DNA of 64,000 nt from Sulfurospirillum sp001602955. GTDB taxonomy: Bacteria > Campylobacterota > Campylobacteria > Campylobacterales > Sulfurospirillaceae. The stretch is from contig LVAC01000012.1 of assembly GCA_001602955.1 (NCBI GenBank), forward strand, positions 62,001-126,000. Direction: 5' to 3'. The notes below the pieces were generated by a model. That model saw only the letters and a list, made by a program, of their open reading frames with translations, ran no database searches and was not told the DNA's origin. Positions 23,810-33,512 of this stretch are shown here, piece by piece. The translations under genes were made by a program, and so were the position numbers. The first letter of the stretch is position 1. Each line of letters begins with the position of its first letter.

Positions 23810-26767
23810 ATGACCAAAGAAGCACAAATCGAACAAAATTTTATTCGAAAATTGACCGATTTAAAGTACGTTTACAGAGATGACATCCGTGATAAACAAA
23901 CCCTCCATGACAATTTCCGTCAAAAGTTTCAAGAACTTAACCAAGTGCATCTAAGCGATGCCGAGTTTGCGCGATTGATGGACAGCATCATCACGCCCGA
24001 TGTTTTCACCTCCGCTAAAATTTTACGTACAAAAAACACCTTCATCAGAGACGATGATACGCCTTTAGATTACACGCTTGTCAATATCAAAGATTGGTGC
24101 AAAAACAGTTTTGAAGTGATTCATCAGCTCCGTATCAACACGGACAACAGTCATCACCGTTACGATGTCATTTTGCTGATTAACGGTGTACCCGTGGTGC
24201 AAGTGGAGCTTAAAAACTTAGAAATCAGCCCAAGGCGTGCGATGCAACAAATCGTTGATTATAAAAACGATGCAGGAAACGGCTACACCAAAACGCTTCT
24301 CTCTTTCATTCAGCTCTTCATTATCAGCAATCAAACGAACACATGGTACTTTGCCAATAACAATACAACCCATTTTAGTTTTGATGCCGATGAGCGATTT
24401 TTACCGATTTATAAATTTGCCGACAAAGACAACACCAAAATAACCCATCTCGATAGCTTCTCAGAGCATTTTTTAAGCAAGTGCGTCTTAGGCGAGATGA
24501 TAAGCCGTTACATGGTGCTCGTTGCCGTGGAGCAAAAGCTTTTGATGATGCGCCCGTATCAGATTTATGCGGTCAAAGCCATCGTGGATTGCATTCATGA
24601 AAACTGCGGTAACGGCTACATCTGGCACACCACGGGAAGCGGTAAAACTTTGACCTCGTTTAAAGCTTCTACATTGCTCAAAGATAACCCCGACATCGAA
24701 AAATGCCTCTTTGTCGTCGATAGAAAAGACTTAGACAAACAAACCAGAGAAGAGTTTAACCGATTTCAAGAAAATTGCGTCGAAGAAAACACCAATACCG
24801 AAGCACTGGTTAAAAGACTTCTATCATCTGACTATGCCGATAAAGTCATCGTGACGACGATCCAAAAACTAGGACTCGCCCTTGATGATACGAACAAAAA
24901 GAACTACAAAGAGCAGTTAAAACCTCTTAGCGATAAACGCATCGTTTTCATCTTCGATGAGTGTCACCGTTCGCAATTTGGCGAAAACCATAAAGCTATC
25001 AAAGCATTTTTTCCCAAAGCGCAACTATTCGGTTTTACGGGAACGCCTATTTTTGAAGAAAATGCCGTCCAAAAGCAGGTCGAAGAGACTGAAAAAACAT
25101 TCATTACCACCGAAGATGTCTTTAAAAGAGAACTGCACGCCTATACCATCACGCATGCCATTGACGATGAAAATGTTTTACGCTTTCACATCGACTATTA
25201 TAAGCCAGACGCTCAGGTTTCTAACGGTTCTCCTATCACGCAAAAAGCCATCGTTGAGGCGATTTTGGAAAAACATGAGGGCGCGACATCGGGGCGAAAG
25301 TTTAACGCTATTTTAGCCTCTGCTTCCATCAACGATGCCATAGAGTATCACAAACTTTTCAAAGCATTGCAAGCTGAAAAAGTAGCTCAAAATAGCGAAT
25401 ACGCACCGCTCAATGTTGCGTGTGTTTTCTCTCCGCCTGCTGAGGGTAACAAAGACATTAAACAGCTCCAAGAAGACTTAGACCAAGAGCGAAAAGACAA
25501 CGAAGAAAACCCCAACGAGAAAAAAGAGGCGTTAAAAGCCATCATCGAAGACTACAACGCACGCTATGGCACAAACCACACCATCAACACGTTTGATCTC
25601 TACTACCAAGACGTGCAAAAGCGCATCAAAGATCAAAAGTACCCCAACAAAGACTACGCGCATAAAAATAAGATCGACATCGTCATCGTGGTCGATATGC
25701 TTTTAACAGGGTTTGACTCCAAATACCTCAATACCCTCTACGTCGATAAAAATCTCAAATACCACGGGCTCATTCAAGCCTTTTCACGCACCAATCGCAT
25801 CTTAAATGACACCAAACCGTATGGCAATATACTGGATTTTAGAGGACAACAAAGCGCTGTGGAAGATTCCATCGCGCTCTTTTCGGGAAAATCTTCTAAA
25901 CCTGCCAAAGAGATATGGCTCGTGGATGCCGCTCCAAAAGTCATCGACACCCTCAGTCACGCCATGCAAGCACTAGATACCTTTATGACTTCGCAAGGGC
26001 TCAGTGCAAAACCTGAAGCCGTGGCAAACCTAAGAGGCGATGAAGCCAGAGGGCAGTTTATAAACCTTTTCAAAGAAGTGCAACGCCTTAAAACCCAACT
26101 CGACCAGTACACCGACCTAAACGATGAGCATAAAGAGCGAATAGAAAGCATCATTCCCCAAGATACGCTAAGAGCGTTTAAAGGTATGTACCTCGAAACC
26201 GCCGCACGTCTTAGAGAAAAACAAGGCAAAAGCGAAGCGCCAAACAGCACCCTAGAGCAGCTTGACTTTGAGTTCGTACTCTTTGCCTCTGCGGTAGTGG
26301 ACTATGACTTCATCATGCGCCTCATCGCCAAATACACCCAAAGTACCCAAAAGCAAAAGATGACCAAAGAGCAACTCATGGGCATCATCGAGTCCGATGC
26401 GAAGTTCATCGATGAAAAAGAGGAGATTCGCTCCTACATCGACACCCTTGAAGTCGGTGCGGGTCTAAGTGAAGATGCCATCAAAAAAGGCTACGAAGCT
26501 TTTAAAGCCGAGCTTTCAGCCAAACACCTTGACGCCATAGCTAAGCATCACGGCATCGACAAAGAAGCCTTGCATGCGTTTGTTGAGCGCATCATGCACC
26601 GTATGATTTTCGATGGGGAACTTTTAAGCGACCTCTTAGCTCCTCTTGAGCTGGGCTGGAAAGCACGAGCACACAAAGAGCAAGAACTTATGGAAGAGCT
26701 TGCACCCTTTTTGCGAAAATTAGCAGGAGATAGCGATATATCGGGGTTGAGTGCTTATGAAGAGTAA
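23810..26767 (+). CDS. hsdR: Type I restriction enzyme R subunit
   Basis: The 985-residue subunit cuts and translocates unmethylated DNA. The N-terminal nuclease core shows RYDVILLINGVPVVQVELKN with the D...ExK residues (about 130-150). The helicase motor has Walker A WHTTGSGKTLTSF (near 275), DECHRSQ (near 385), FGFTGTP and the later AFSRTNR motif. A helical C-terminal part joins the methylase complex. The length is usual for the family and the frame is intact. The stop overlaps the hsdS start, so the genes are translated together. Confidence 0.93.
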   Translation: MTKEAQIEQNFIRKLTDLKYVYRDDIRDKQTLHDNFRQKFQELNQVHLSDAEFARLMDSIITPDVFTSAKILRTKNTFIRDDDTPLDYTLVNIKDWCKNSFEVIHQLRINTDNSHHRYDVILLINGVPVVQVELKNLEISPRRAMQQIVDYKNDAGNGYTKTLLSFIQLFIISNQTNTWYFANNNTTHFSFDADERFLPIYKFADKDNTKITHLDSFSEHFLSKCVLGEMISRYMVLVAVEQKLLMMRPYQIYAVKAIVDCIHENCGNGYIWHTTGSGKTLTSFKASTLLKDNPDIEKCLFVVDRKDLDKQTREEFNRFQENCVEENTNTEALVKRLLSSDYADKVIVTTIQKLGLALDDTNKKNYKEQLKPLSDKRIVFIFDECHRSQFGENHKAIKAFFPKAQLFGFTGTPIFEENAVQKQVEETEKTFITTEDVFKRELHAYTITHAIDDENVLRFHIDYYKPDAQVSNGSPITQKAIVEAILEKHEGATSGRKFNAILASASINDAIEYHKLFKALQAEKVAQNSEYAPLNVACVFSPPAEGNKDIKQLQEDLDQERKDNEENPNEKKEALKAIIEDYNARYGTNHTINTFDLYYQDVQKRIKDQKYPNKDYAHKNKIDIVIVVDMLLTGFDSKYLNTLYVDKNLKYHGLIQAFSRTNRILNDTKPYGNILDFRGQQSAVEDSIALFSGKSSKPAKEIWLVDAAPKVIDTLSHAMQALDTFMTSQGLSAKPEAVANLRGDEARGQFINLFKEVQRLKTQLDQYTDLNDEHKERIESIIPQDTLRAFKGMYLETAARLREKQGKSEAPNSTLEQLDFEFVLFASAVVDYDFIMRLIAKYTQSTQKQKMTKEQLMGIIESDAKFIDEKEEIRSYIDTLEVGAGLSEDAIKKGYEAFKAELSAKHLDAIAKHHGIDKEALHAFVERIMHRMIFDGELLSDLLAPLELGWKARAHKEQELMEELAPFLRKLAGDSDISGLSAYEE

Positions 26768-28046
26768 AAGCTTTACATGTAACGTACCAAAACTACGATT
26801 TCCTGAGTTTTTGAATGATGGGGAGTGGGAAGAGAAAAAGTTAGAATTACTGAGTTCTAAAATAAGTGATGGGATACATACAACACCAAATTATAATGAT
26901 AGTGGCGATTACTATTTTATCAATGGAAATAACTTAGTTAATGGGGTTATTGTCATCGATGAAAAAACAAAACGAGTTTCAAAAGATGAATATGAAAAAC
27001 ACAAAAGAGACTTGTCTCAAGAAACTATTTTATTGTCAATAAATGGGACAATAGGAAATATTTCAATTTATAATAATGAAAAAGTTATTTTGGGAAAGAG
27101 TGCTTGTTACATTAATATAAATAATCAAAAGGCAAATAAACAATTTATTATTAACACTTTGAAAACGAACAAAATTCAAAACTTTTTTAATCTTGAATTA
27201 ACAGGTTCTACAATAAAAAATCTTTCATTGAAAACTATAAAAAATACACTCATTGATTTGCCACGAAATCCAAAAGAACAACAAAAAATTGCTGAGTGTT
27301 TAAGTTCTCTTGATGCGCTGATTTTGGCGCACAGTAGCAAAGTCGAAGCCCTAAAACAACACAAAAAAGCGTTGATGCAACAGCTTTTCCCCATTGATGG
27401 CGAAACCACCCCACGCCTCCGCTTCCCCGAGTTTCAAAATGATGGGGAGTGGGAAGAAAAGAAATTAATTGATTATAAAGATTTGGTACATGGTGATGGA
27501 GATTGGATATTATCTAATGATATTACGGACAATGGACAAATTAAAATAATTCAACTTGCCAGTATAGGATTTGGACAATATATAGAAAAATCTCTAAAGG
27601 CAATCTCTAAAGAAACATTTAAAAATCTCAAATGTAAAAGTATTGAAAAGGGTGATTTATTAATTAACAGAATGGTTGATGGATGTTTAAATAGTTGTAT
27701 TTTTAATCTTGATGGGAATTATATTACAAGTGTTGATGTATGTTGGATTAGGCAAAATGAGCAAATAGTTAATTGTTTTTTTATGAGTTTGTTATCCACA
27801 CCTTACTCTCAGAAAAAGTTACTGAGCCTTGCAAGTGGTGGTGGAAGAATTAGAATTAGTAAAAAGAACTTATTTGAAAGTTTTACATTTTTAATACCTT
27901 CAAAACAAGAACAACAAAAAATTGCCGAGTGTTTAAGCTCTCTTGATGAACTAATTTTGGCACAAAGTAGTAAAGTCGAAGCACTAAAACAACACAAAAA
28001 AGCGTTAATGCAACAACTTTTCCCTACATGTAAGGTCACTTCATGA
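26757..28046 (+). CDS. hsdS: Type I restriction enzyme specificity subunit S
   Basis: The protein of about 429 residues has two target-recognition domains, each framed by the same pieces: LRFPEF.NDGEWEEKKL before and a helix EQQKIAECLSSLD...KALMQQLFP after. The first frames recur at about 26800 and 27416, the second at 27276 and 27909. The recognition domains themselves are AT-rich and unlike each other, as expected for a bipartite target. ATG at 26757 is chosen; a GTG at 26751 is also possible. The target sequence cannot be deduced. The stop overlaps the start of a rhuM fragment (ATGA). Confidence 0.9.
   Translation: MKSKSFTCNVPKLRFPEFLNDGEWEEKKLELLSSKISDGIHTTPNYNDSGDYYFINGNNLVNGVIVIDEKTKRVSKDEYEKHKRDLSQETILLSINGTIGNISIYNNEKVILGKSACYININNQKANKQFIINTLKTNKIQNFFNLELTGSTIKNLSLKTIKNTLIDLPRNPKEQQKIAECLSSLDALILAHSSKVEALKQHKKALMQQLFPIDGETTPRLRFPEFQNDGEWEEKKLIDYKDLVHGDGDWILSNDITDNGQIKIIQLASIGFGQYIEKSLKAISKETFKNLKCKSIEKGDLLINRMVDGCLNSCIFNLDGNYITSVDVCWIRQNEQIVNCFFMSLLSTPYSQKKLLSLASGGGRIRISKKNLFESFTFLIPSKQEQQKIAECLSSLDELILAQSSKVEALKQHKKALMQQLFPTCKVTS
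27276..28022 (+). repeat. Duplicated helix-coding segments framing the hsdS recognition domains
   Basis: About 115 bases at 27276-27391 recur at 27909-28022 with third-position changes, encoding IAECLSSLD, SSKVEALKQHKKALMQQL in both. Such repeats permit domain exchange or deletion by homologous recombination. Confidence 0.75.
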
Positions 28047-28180
28047 ATGAAAACAACATCATCATCTACAGCACCGATGACGGTAGAACTTCCGTTTCTC
28101 TTTTAGCCAAAGACGGTACGACGTGGCTGAATCAAGCTCAGATAGCAAAAAAAGGAATGTACAAAAATGAGCATAACTAG
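28043..28180 (+). pseudogene. 5' fragment of a second rhuM gene
   Basis: This 45-codon reading frame starts in ATGA overlap with hsdS and encodes MNENNIIIYSTDDGRTSV, then SLLAKDGTTWLNQAQIA, matching the first 40 residues of the full rhuM gene at 29795. A 34-base stretch is identical (28089-28122 and 29850-29883). After the helix-turn-helix start (QAQIAKK) homology ends and the frame stops inside the next gene. So the region holds a truncated copy, and the Schlafen-type gene sits between it and the complete copy. Confidence 0.75.
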
Positions 28181-29636
28181 AAGTAACGACTATGTTATAT
28201 CTCTCATTAAAGAGTTGATTAAACAGCCAAATGAAACGGAATGGTTGGAGTTTAAACACAACAATGATGATAAAGAGATGATAGGCGAATATATAAGTGC
28301 CTTATCAAACTCGGCAGCACTCAACAGTAAAACAAATGCCTATATGATTTGGGGAGTTGATGATGCAACACACAAAATACTTGGAACTACTTTTAAGCCA
28401 TCGGCGACAACCAAGGGCAATGAAGCCTTAGAAAACTGGCTATTAAAGCTTCTAACTCCAAAAATAGATTTTAAATTTTATGAAGTAACGATAGATGAGA
28501 AGGAGGTGGTATTGCTAGAAATAGCACCTGCCAATATCAACCCTGTTACTTTCAGCGGGGTGGAATATATACGGCTAAACTCTCACAAAAAGAAGTTAAA
28601 AGAGTTGCCAGAAAAAGAAAGAGAACTCTGGAGAGTATTTGATCGAATTCCTTTTGAAAAGCAGATAGCAGTGGATAATATCGATGATAGTGAAGTTTTA
28701 AATTATTTAGAATATACAAAATATTTTGAACTGTTAAACTTACCATTGCCAGAGAACAGGCAAGCTATTTTAGAAAGCTTAACAAATGATGACCTCATAA
28801 AGAAAACAGAAAATGGAAAATACTCCATAACAAACTTAGGGGCTATTCTTTTTGCAAAAAATTTAAATAGCTTCAGCAATCTAAAGCGCAAAGCGATTAG
28901 AGTTATACAATACAAAGATAATACAAAATTTGAAACTATAAAAGAGAGAGAGGGTACTAAAGGATATGCGGTTGGATTTGAAGGCTTAATCGATTATATA
29001 AATAATATATTGCCTTCAAATGAAGTTATCAAACAGGCATTTAGAGAAAATGTAAGAATGTATCCTGAACTTTCAATTAGAGAGATTGTAGCCAATGCCA
29101 TTATTCATCAAGATTTTTTTCAAACAGGCAGTTCTGTAATGATTGAAATCTTTTCAAATCGTTTTGAAGTGACTAATCCTGGAACACCACTTGTTGATAC
29201 CGATAGATTTTTAGACTCTCCCCCAAAATCACGAAATGAGGCTTTGGCTTCTTTTATGAGACGAATTGGTGTTTGCGAAGAGAGAGGCAGCGGTGTTGAT
29301 AAAATAGTAATGCAAAGCGAAATCTATCAACTTCCCGCTCCTATATTTGAAACGACCAATGAGCATACGGTAGCAATATTATTTGCTCACAAAGAACTTA
29401 AAGATATGGATAAGTCAGATAAAACACGAGCTTGTTATCAACATGCGAGTTTAAGATATATTCAACGAGACTATATGACGAATACTTCTTTAAGAGAAAG
29501 ATTTGACATAGATAAAAAAAATATTTCTATGGTTTCAAAAATCATTAATGAAACGCTTAAAGAGAAAAAAATCTTTATCTATGATGAGAGTGTTGGAAGC
29601 AAAGCAAGAAAGTATATACCATGGTGGGCAAAATGA
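28167..29636 (+). CDS. Schlafen AlbA_2 / HATPase_c_4 DNA-binding protein
   Basis: The 489-residue protein has an N-terminal AlbA_2 (Schlafen-type) domain with ETEWLEFKHN and AYMIWGVDDATHKILGT (residues about 22-70), and a central GHKL-type ATPase-like domain with IREIVANAIIHQDF (near residue 310), FSNRFEVTNPG and ERGSGVDKIV. The C-terminus looks like a winged helix (LRERFDIDKKNISMVSKI). Such proteins are often called transcriptional regulators and are frequent inside restriction-modification loci. The gene is AT-rich compared with hsdR and hsdM and appears inserted between two rhuM 5' ends. Its function in this locus is unproven. Confidence 0.8.
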   Translation: MSITRSNDYVISLIKELIKQPNETEWLEFKHNNDDKEMIGEYISALSNSAALNSKTNAYMIWGVDDATHKILGTTFKPSATTKGNEALENWLLKLLTPKIDFKFYEVTIDEKEVVLLEIAPANINPVTFSGVEYIRLNSHKKKLKELPEKERELWRVFDRIPFEKQIAVDNIDDSEVLNYLEYTKYFELLNLPLPENRQAILESLTNDDLIKKTENGKYSITNLGAILFAKNLNSFSNLKRKAIRVIQYKDNTKFETIKEREGTKGYAVGFEGLIDYINNILPSNEVIKQAFRENVRMYPELSIREIVANAIIHQDFFQTGSSVMIEIFSNRFEVTNPGTPLVDTDRFLDSPPKSRNEALASFMRRIGVCEERGSGVDKIVMQSEIYQLPAPIFETTNEHTVAILFAHKELKDMDKSDKTRACYQHASLRYIQRDYMTNTSLRERFDIDKKNISMVSKIINETLKEKKIFIYDESVGSKARKYIPWWAK

Positions 29637-29779
29637 TTTTAAATTTGTTTCACCGTTGTTTCATTGAGAACTTAAATTTTACTGATTATAGATATGAAAC
29701 AGCCTATAGCAAGGGTTTTCCCGTGATAAATTTGCTTGATGGTTGTTTGATTTACAAGAAAATAATAGCAAAAGAGTAG
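29633..29779 (+). CDS. Possible small protein (48 aa) coupled to the Schlafen-type gene
   Basis: An ATG overlapping the preceding stop (ATGA) opens a 48-codon frame (MILNLFHRCFIENLNFT to IYKKIIAKE). The coupling is suggestive, but the sequence resembles no family I know and could be a remnant of displaced rhuM-side DNA. It fills most of the gap before rhuM. Confidence 0.3.
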   Translation: MILNLFHRCFIENLNFTDYRYETAYSKGFPVINLLDGCLIYKKIIAKE

Positions 29780-29794
29780 GGACAATTTTAAATA

Positions 29795-30805
29795 ATGACG
29801 AATCAAATCAAAACAAATATCATCATCTACAACACCGCTGATGGCAAGGCTTCCGTTTCTCTTTTAGCCAAAGACGGTACGACATGGCTCAGTCAAAGCC
29901 AAATTGCCGAACTGTTTGCGACAACGAAGCAAAATATTAGCTTGCATATTCGAAATATCTTTGAAGAGGGAGAGTTAGAGCAACATTCAGTTGTCAAGGA
30001 ATACTTGACAACTGCGAGTGACGGCAAAAACTACTCTGTTGCTTATTATTCCCTAGCGATGATTTTAGCTATAGGGTTTCGAGTACGAAGTAAAAGAGGA
30101 ACTCAGTTTCGCCAATGGGCAAATAAAAACCTGAGCGAGTACATGATAAAAGGCTTTATCATGGACGACGAACGCCTTAAAAATCCCGACGGCAGACCTG
30201 ATTATTTCGATGAGCTTATCGAACGCATTCGCGATATACGGGCGAGCGAAAAACGCTTTTACCAAAAGGTGAGAGAGCTTTTTGCCCTAAGTCGTGATTA
30301 TGATGCGAGCGATAAAGCGACGCAACTCTTTTACGCCGATACGCAAAACAAGCTTTTATTTGCCATCACCGGACACACTGCCGCCGAGATTATCACCCAT
30401 CGCGCCGATGCGTCAGCCCCCAATATGGCACTAACAAGCTTTCAAGGCTCAAAGGTGCGAAAAAGCGATATTTATACCGCAAAAAATTATTTGACCGAGG
30501 ACGAACTCGATAGCCTCAACCGTTTTGTCGTTGTATTTTTAGAAACGGCAGAATTAAGAGCCAAAAACCGTCACGATCTCAGCATGGATTTTTGGAGAGA
30601 AAACATCGACCGTATTATCGAGTTTAACGATAAAAAGCTCCTCAAAGGGCATGGAAGCATCAGCAAAGAGCAGATGGAAAAGATGGTTGAGCAGGTGTAT
30701 GCCGTTTTTGATACAAAACGAAAAAAAGAAGAAGCTATCGAAGCCGATAAGCAAGACTTAGAAGAACTAAAGCAACTCGAAGAAAAGGTGACAAAGAGAA
30801 GATGA
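29795..30805 (+). CDS. rhuM: RhuM family protein in type I restriction locus
   Basis: The 336-residue protein belongs to the RhuM family (Salmonella pathogenicity-island relatives) often found between type I restriction genes. It begins with a winged-helix-like part (TTWLSQSQIAELFATTKQNISLHIRNIFEEGEL, cited as WLSQSQIAELF and QNISLHIRNI) and has FRVRSKRGTQFRQWANK near residue 90, and a fic-like central helix set with DIYTAKNYLTEDEL. The C-terminus is a charged coil. Its molecular role is unknown; DNA binding is suggested by the N-terminus. It overlaps hsdM by four bases. Confidence 0.85.
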   Translation: MTNQIKTNIIIYNTADGKASVSLLAKDGTTWLSQSQIAELFATTKQNISLHIRNIFEEGELEQHSVVKEYLTTASDGKNYSVAYYSLAMILAIGFRVRSKRGTQFRQWANKNLSEYMIKGFIMDDERLKNPDGRPDYFDELIERIRDIRASEKRFYQKVRELFALSRDYDASDKATQLFYADTQNKLLFAITGHTAAEIITHRADASAPNMALTSFQGSKVRKSDIYTAKNYLTEDELDSLNRFVVVFLETAELRAKNRHDLSMDFWRENIDRIIEFNDKKLLKGHGSISKEQMEKMVEQVYAVFDTKRKKEEAIEADKQDLEELKQLEEKVTKRR

Positions 30806-32409
30806 GTGAGACAGAATACCAAGAATTAGGAAAAACCCTTTGGAGCATAGCCGATAATCTCCGTGGAGCAATGAATGCCGATGATTTTCGTGACTATATG
30901 CTCTCCTTTCTCTTTTTGCGTTATCTTTCAGACAATTACGAAAGTGCCGTCCAAAAAGAACTCGGAAGCGACTACCCTGACAATGCTAAAACCCCCAACA
31001 TCACACCGCTTCAGTTGTGGTATGATGCCAACAAAAGTGATGTCAAAGCCTTTGAAGCTCAAATGCGTAAAAAAGTGCATTATGTCATAGAGCCGCGCTT
31101 TTTATGGAAAGCTATCGCTGAGATGGCTCGCACGCAACACACTGACTTGTTACAGACACTAAGAGACGGGTTTAAGTATATCGAAAACGAATCGTTTGAA
31201 AGTAGCTTTCAAGGACTCTTTTCTGAAATCAATCTTGACTCTGAAAAGCTCGGGAAAAACTACGCGCAACGCAATGAAAAGCTATGCGTGATTATCCAAA
31301 AAATTGCCGATGGGATTGCTAGTTTTTCAACCTCTAGCGATATTTTGGGCGATGCGTATGAATATCTCATCGGTCAGTTTGCCGCAGGTTCAGGCAAAAA
31401 AGCAGGGGAGTTTTACACCCCTCAACAAATTTCGACCATTTTATCGTCCATCGTTACGCTCGATAGTCAAGACCCGACAACGGGCAAAAAGAAAAAACTA
31501 GAGCGAGTCTTTGACTTTGCGTGCGGTTCAGGCTCTTTGCTTTTAAATGTTCGTAAACAGTTAGGCGCGCATGGCATCGGGAAAATCTACGGACAAGAAA
31601 AAAACATCACGACCTACAACCTTGCACGGATGAATATGCTACTGCATGGGGTCAAAGACTCGGAGTTTGAGATACACCACGGCGATTCGCTCTTAAATGA
31701 CTGGGAGATGCTCAGAGAATCAAACCCTGCTAAAAAGATGACCTTTGATGCCATCGTCGCCAATCCTCCTTTTAGTTATAGGTGGGAAGCAAACGAGACG
31801 ATGGGCGAAGATTTTCGTTTTAAAAATTACGGGCTTGCGCCTAAGTCGGCGGCGGATTTTGCTTTTTTACTGCACGGGTTTCACTTTTTAAAACAAGACG
31901 GCACAATGGCGATCATCTTGCCGCACGGTGTGCTCTTTCGTGGCGGAGCAGAGGAGCGCATACGCACAAAACTCCTCAAAGACGGACACATCGACACGGT
32001 TATCGGATTGCCTTCCAATCTTTTCTTTTCAACGGGCATTCCTGTGTGTATCTTAGTGCTTAAAAAGTGTAAAAAATACGATGATGTGCTTTTCATCAAT
32101 GCGGCGGAGCATTTTGAAAAAGGAAAACGCCAAAATCGCTTGCGTGAAGAGGACATCGAAAAAATCATCGCGACGTATCAGTTTAGAAAAGAAGAAGAGA
32201 GATACGCTCGTCGTGTTTCCATGGAAGAGATCGAAAAAGAGGGTTATAACTTAAATATCTCTCGCTACATCAGCACCGCCGTACAAGAAGAGGAAATCGA
32301 CCTTAATGCCGTACATCAAGAACTTGCGGAAGCGGAGAAGAAAATCGTAGAGGCTTTAAAAGAACACAATGCCTTTTTAAAAGAGTTGGGACTGCCGCTT
32401 TTACCGTAA
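30802..32409 (+). CDS. hsdM: Type I restriction-modification methyltransferase subunit M
   Basis: The 535-residue N6-adenine methyltransferase has an N-terminal helical domain (LWSIADNLRGAMNADDFRDYMLSFLFLRYL, marked by RGAMNADDFRDYML), GEFYTPQQIS, the AdoMet-binding motif FDFACGSGSLLL (near residue 238) and the catalytic motif IVANPPFSY (NPPF, near 316). It methylates one adenine on each strand of the site set by HsdS and is needed for restriction. It ends in a coiled-coil tail. Placement after rhuM gives an R-S-M order with two inserted accessory genes. Confidence 0.94.
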   Translation: MSETEYQELGKTLWSIADNLRGAMNADDFRDYMLSFLFLRYLSDNYESAVQKELGSDYPDNAKTPNITPLQLWYDANKSDVKAFEAQMRKKVHYVIEPRFLWKAIAEMARTQHTDLLQTLRDGFKYIENESFESSFQGLFSEINLDSEKLGKNYAQRNEKLCVIIQKIADGIASFSTSSDILGDAYEYLIGQFAAGSGKKAGEFYTPQQISTILSSIVTLDSQDPTTGKKKKLERVFDFACGSGSLLLNVRKQLGAHGIGKIYGQEKNITTYNLARMNMLLHGVKDSEFEIHHGDSLLNDWEMLRESNPAKKMTFDAIVANPPFSYRWEANETMGEDFRFKNYGLAPKSAADFAFLLHGFHFLKQDGTMAIILPHGVLFRGGAEERIRTKLLKDGHIDTVIGLPSNLFFSTGIPVCILVLKKCKKYDDVLFINAAEHFEKGKRQNRLREEDIEKIIATYQFRKEEERYARRVSMEEIEKEGYNLNISRYISTAVQEEEIDLNAVHQELAEAEKKIVEALKEHNAFLKELGLPLLP

Positions 32410-32512
32410 TAAATCTTTACATGTAAAAACTTTTTCGATGTTACCCACCGTTTACCGCTTTGGCGTTAGGATTGCTATCGGGAAATTCCCAAGCCAAAAA
32501 CAGGAGGAGAAG

Positions 32513-33451
32513 ATGACGCTTAGCTCAAATTCTCTTGACGGAGCGTCTTTGGGCGCAATGTACGGTTACGGTACTAAAAATTCCGCTACGTCCGAGTCCT
32601 CGTTCGCAGAAGCGTTGCTTACTTCTATGGACAGCGATTCAAGCGGATCAATCGATAGTGCCGAGTTTAGTAGTGCCGCTTTGGCGCTTTCCATCAGTGA
32701 CGAAAGTGCTATCAGTAGTGCTTTTACTGCTATGGATAGCGACGGAGACGGTTCCGTTAGTTTTGACGAGTTGAACTCTACGCTAGCGCAAATGTCTTCT
32801 TCGGCGGCAGGTTCTATGCCCCCACCTCCGCCGCCTTCATCCTCGTCTGAGCACGATACCGGATTGAGCGAAGAGGAGATGACTTCTTTATTGAAAGAGG
32901 TTTCCTCTACGGACGATCCTTTGGCAGATTTGCTCTCTTCGGTGGTCGAAAATTTTGACGCCGCCGATGCCGACGGAGACGGAAAAGTGACATTTGCCGA
33001 AGCGATGAGCTATCGTCAATCGAGCGAATCGAGCACCGATACGACAGAGATGAGTACCGTATCTGCGGCAGGAGGCACGCCCCCGCCCCCACCGCCGCCT
33101 TCTTCTTCCGAGGAAGAGGATACGGGCTATACCGAAGACGAACTTTCGGCTATGGCAAATGACGTTTCTTCGACAGATAGTGCTTTATCTTCGCTTTTTG
33201 AGACGCTGGCTTCGAACTTTGACGATGCCGATGCCAACGGCGACGGTAAGGTAAGTGCCGCAGAAGCACGTGCTTATCGGGATTCACAAAACTCAAGCGA
33301 TACGACGACAAATACTTCCGAGGTAGCCTCTACGCAAGAGCGTACGATGGATCGCAACGACGAGATGATGAAAACGCTTTTAGCGCAAATCATTTCGAAC
33401 TATGCTTCTCAAAATACCTTGTCGGGAACGTCCGTTAGCTTTAACGCTTAG
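32513..33451 (+). CDS. Tandem EF-hand protein with polyproline linkers
   Basis: The 312-residue acidic protein has four canonical 12-residue EF-hand loops at residues 40-51, 75-86, 152-163 and 240-251 (for example DADGDGKVTFAE). Two proline runs (about residues 103-108 and 190-196), each followed by SSS, an acidic stretch and one EF-hand, show an internal duplication of about 85 residues. It is rich in Ser, Asp and Glu, with no obvious signal peptide or membrane segment. AGGAGGAG stands before the ATG at 32513; an upstream in-frame ATG lacks one. It likely binds Ca2+ and may act with the two-component system just downstream. Confidence 0.82.
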   Translation: MTLSSNSLDGASLGAMYGYGTKNSATSESSFAEALLTSMDSDSSGSIDSAEFSSAALALSISDESAISSAFTAMDSDGDGSVSFDELNSTLAQMSSSAAGSMPPPPPPSSSSEHDTGLSEEEMTSLLKEVSSTDDPLADLLSSVVENFDAADADGDGKVTFAEAMSYRQSSESSTDTTEMSTVSAAGGTPPPPPPPSSSEEEDTGYTEDELSAMANDVSSTDSALSSLFETLASNFDDADANGDGKVSAAEARAYRDSQNSSDTTTNTSEVASTQERTMDRNDEMMKTLLAQIISNYASQNTLSGTSVSFNA

Positions 33452-33457
33452 TTTAGG

Positions 33458-33487
33458 AACCGCGCTCTAAGCAAGGCGCGGTTTTTG
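33458..33487 (+). terminator. Rho-independent terminator after the EF-hand gene
   Basis: AACCGCGC and GCGCGGTT form an eight-pair stem with a ten-base loop followed by TTT. It separates the EF-hand gene from the two-component genes. Confidence 0.75.
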
Positions 33488-33512
33488 TGTTACTCTTCAT
33501 TTACTTGCGCTT

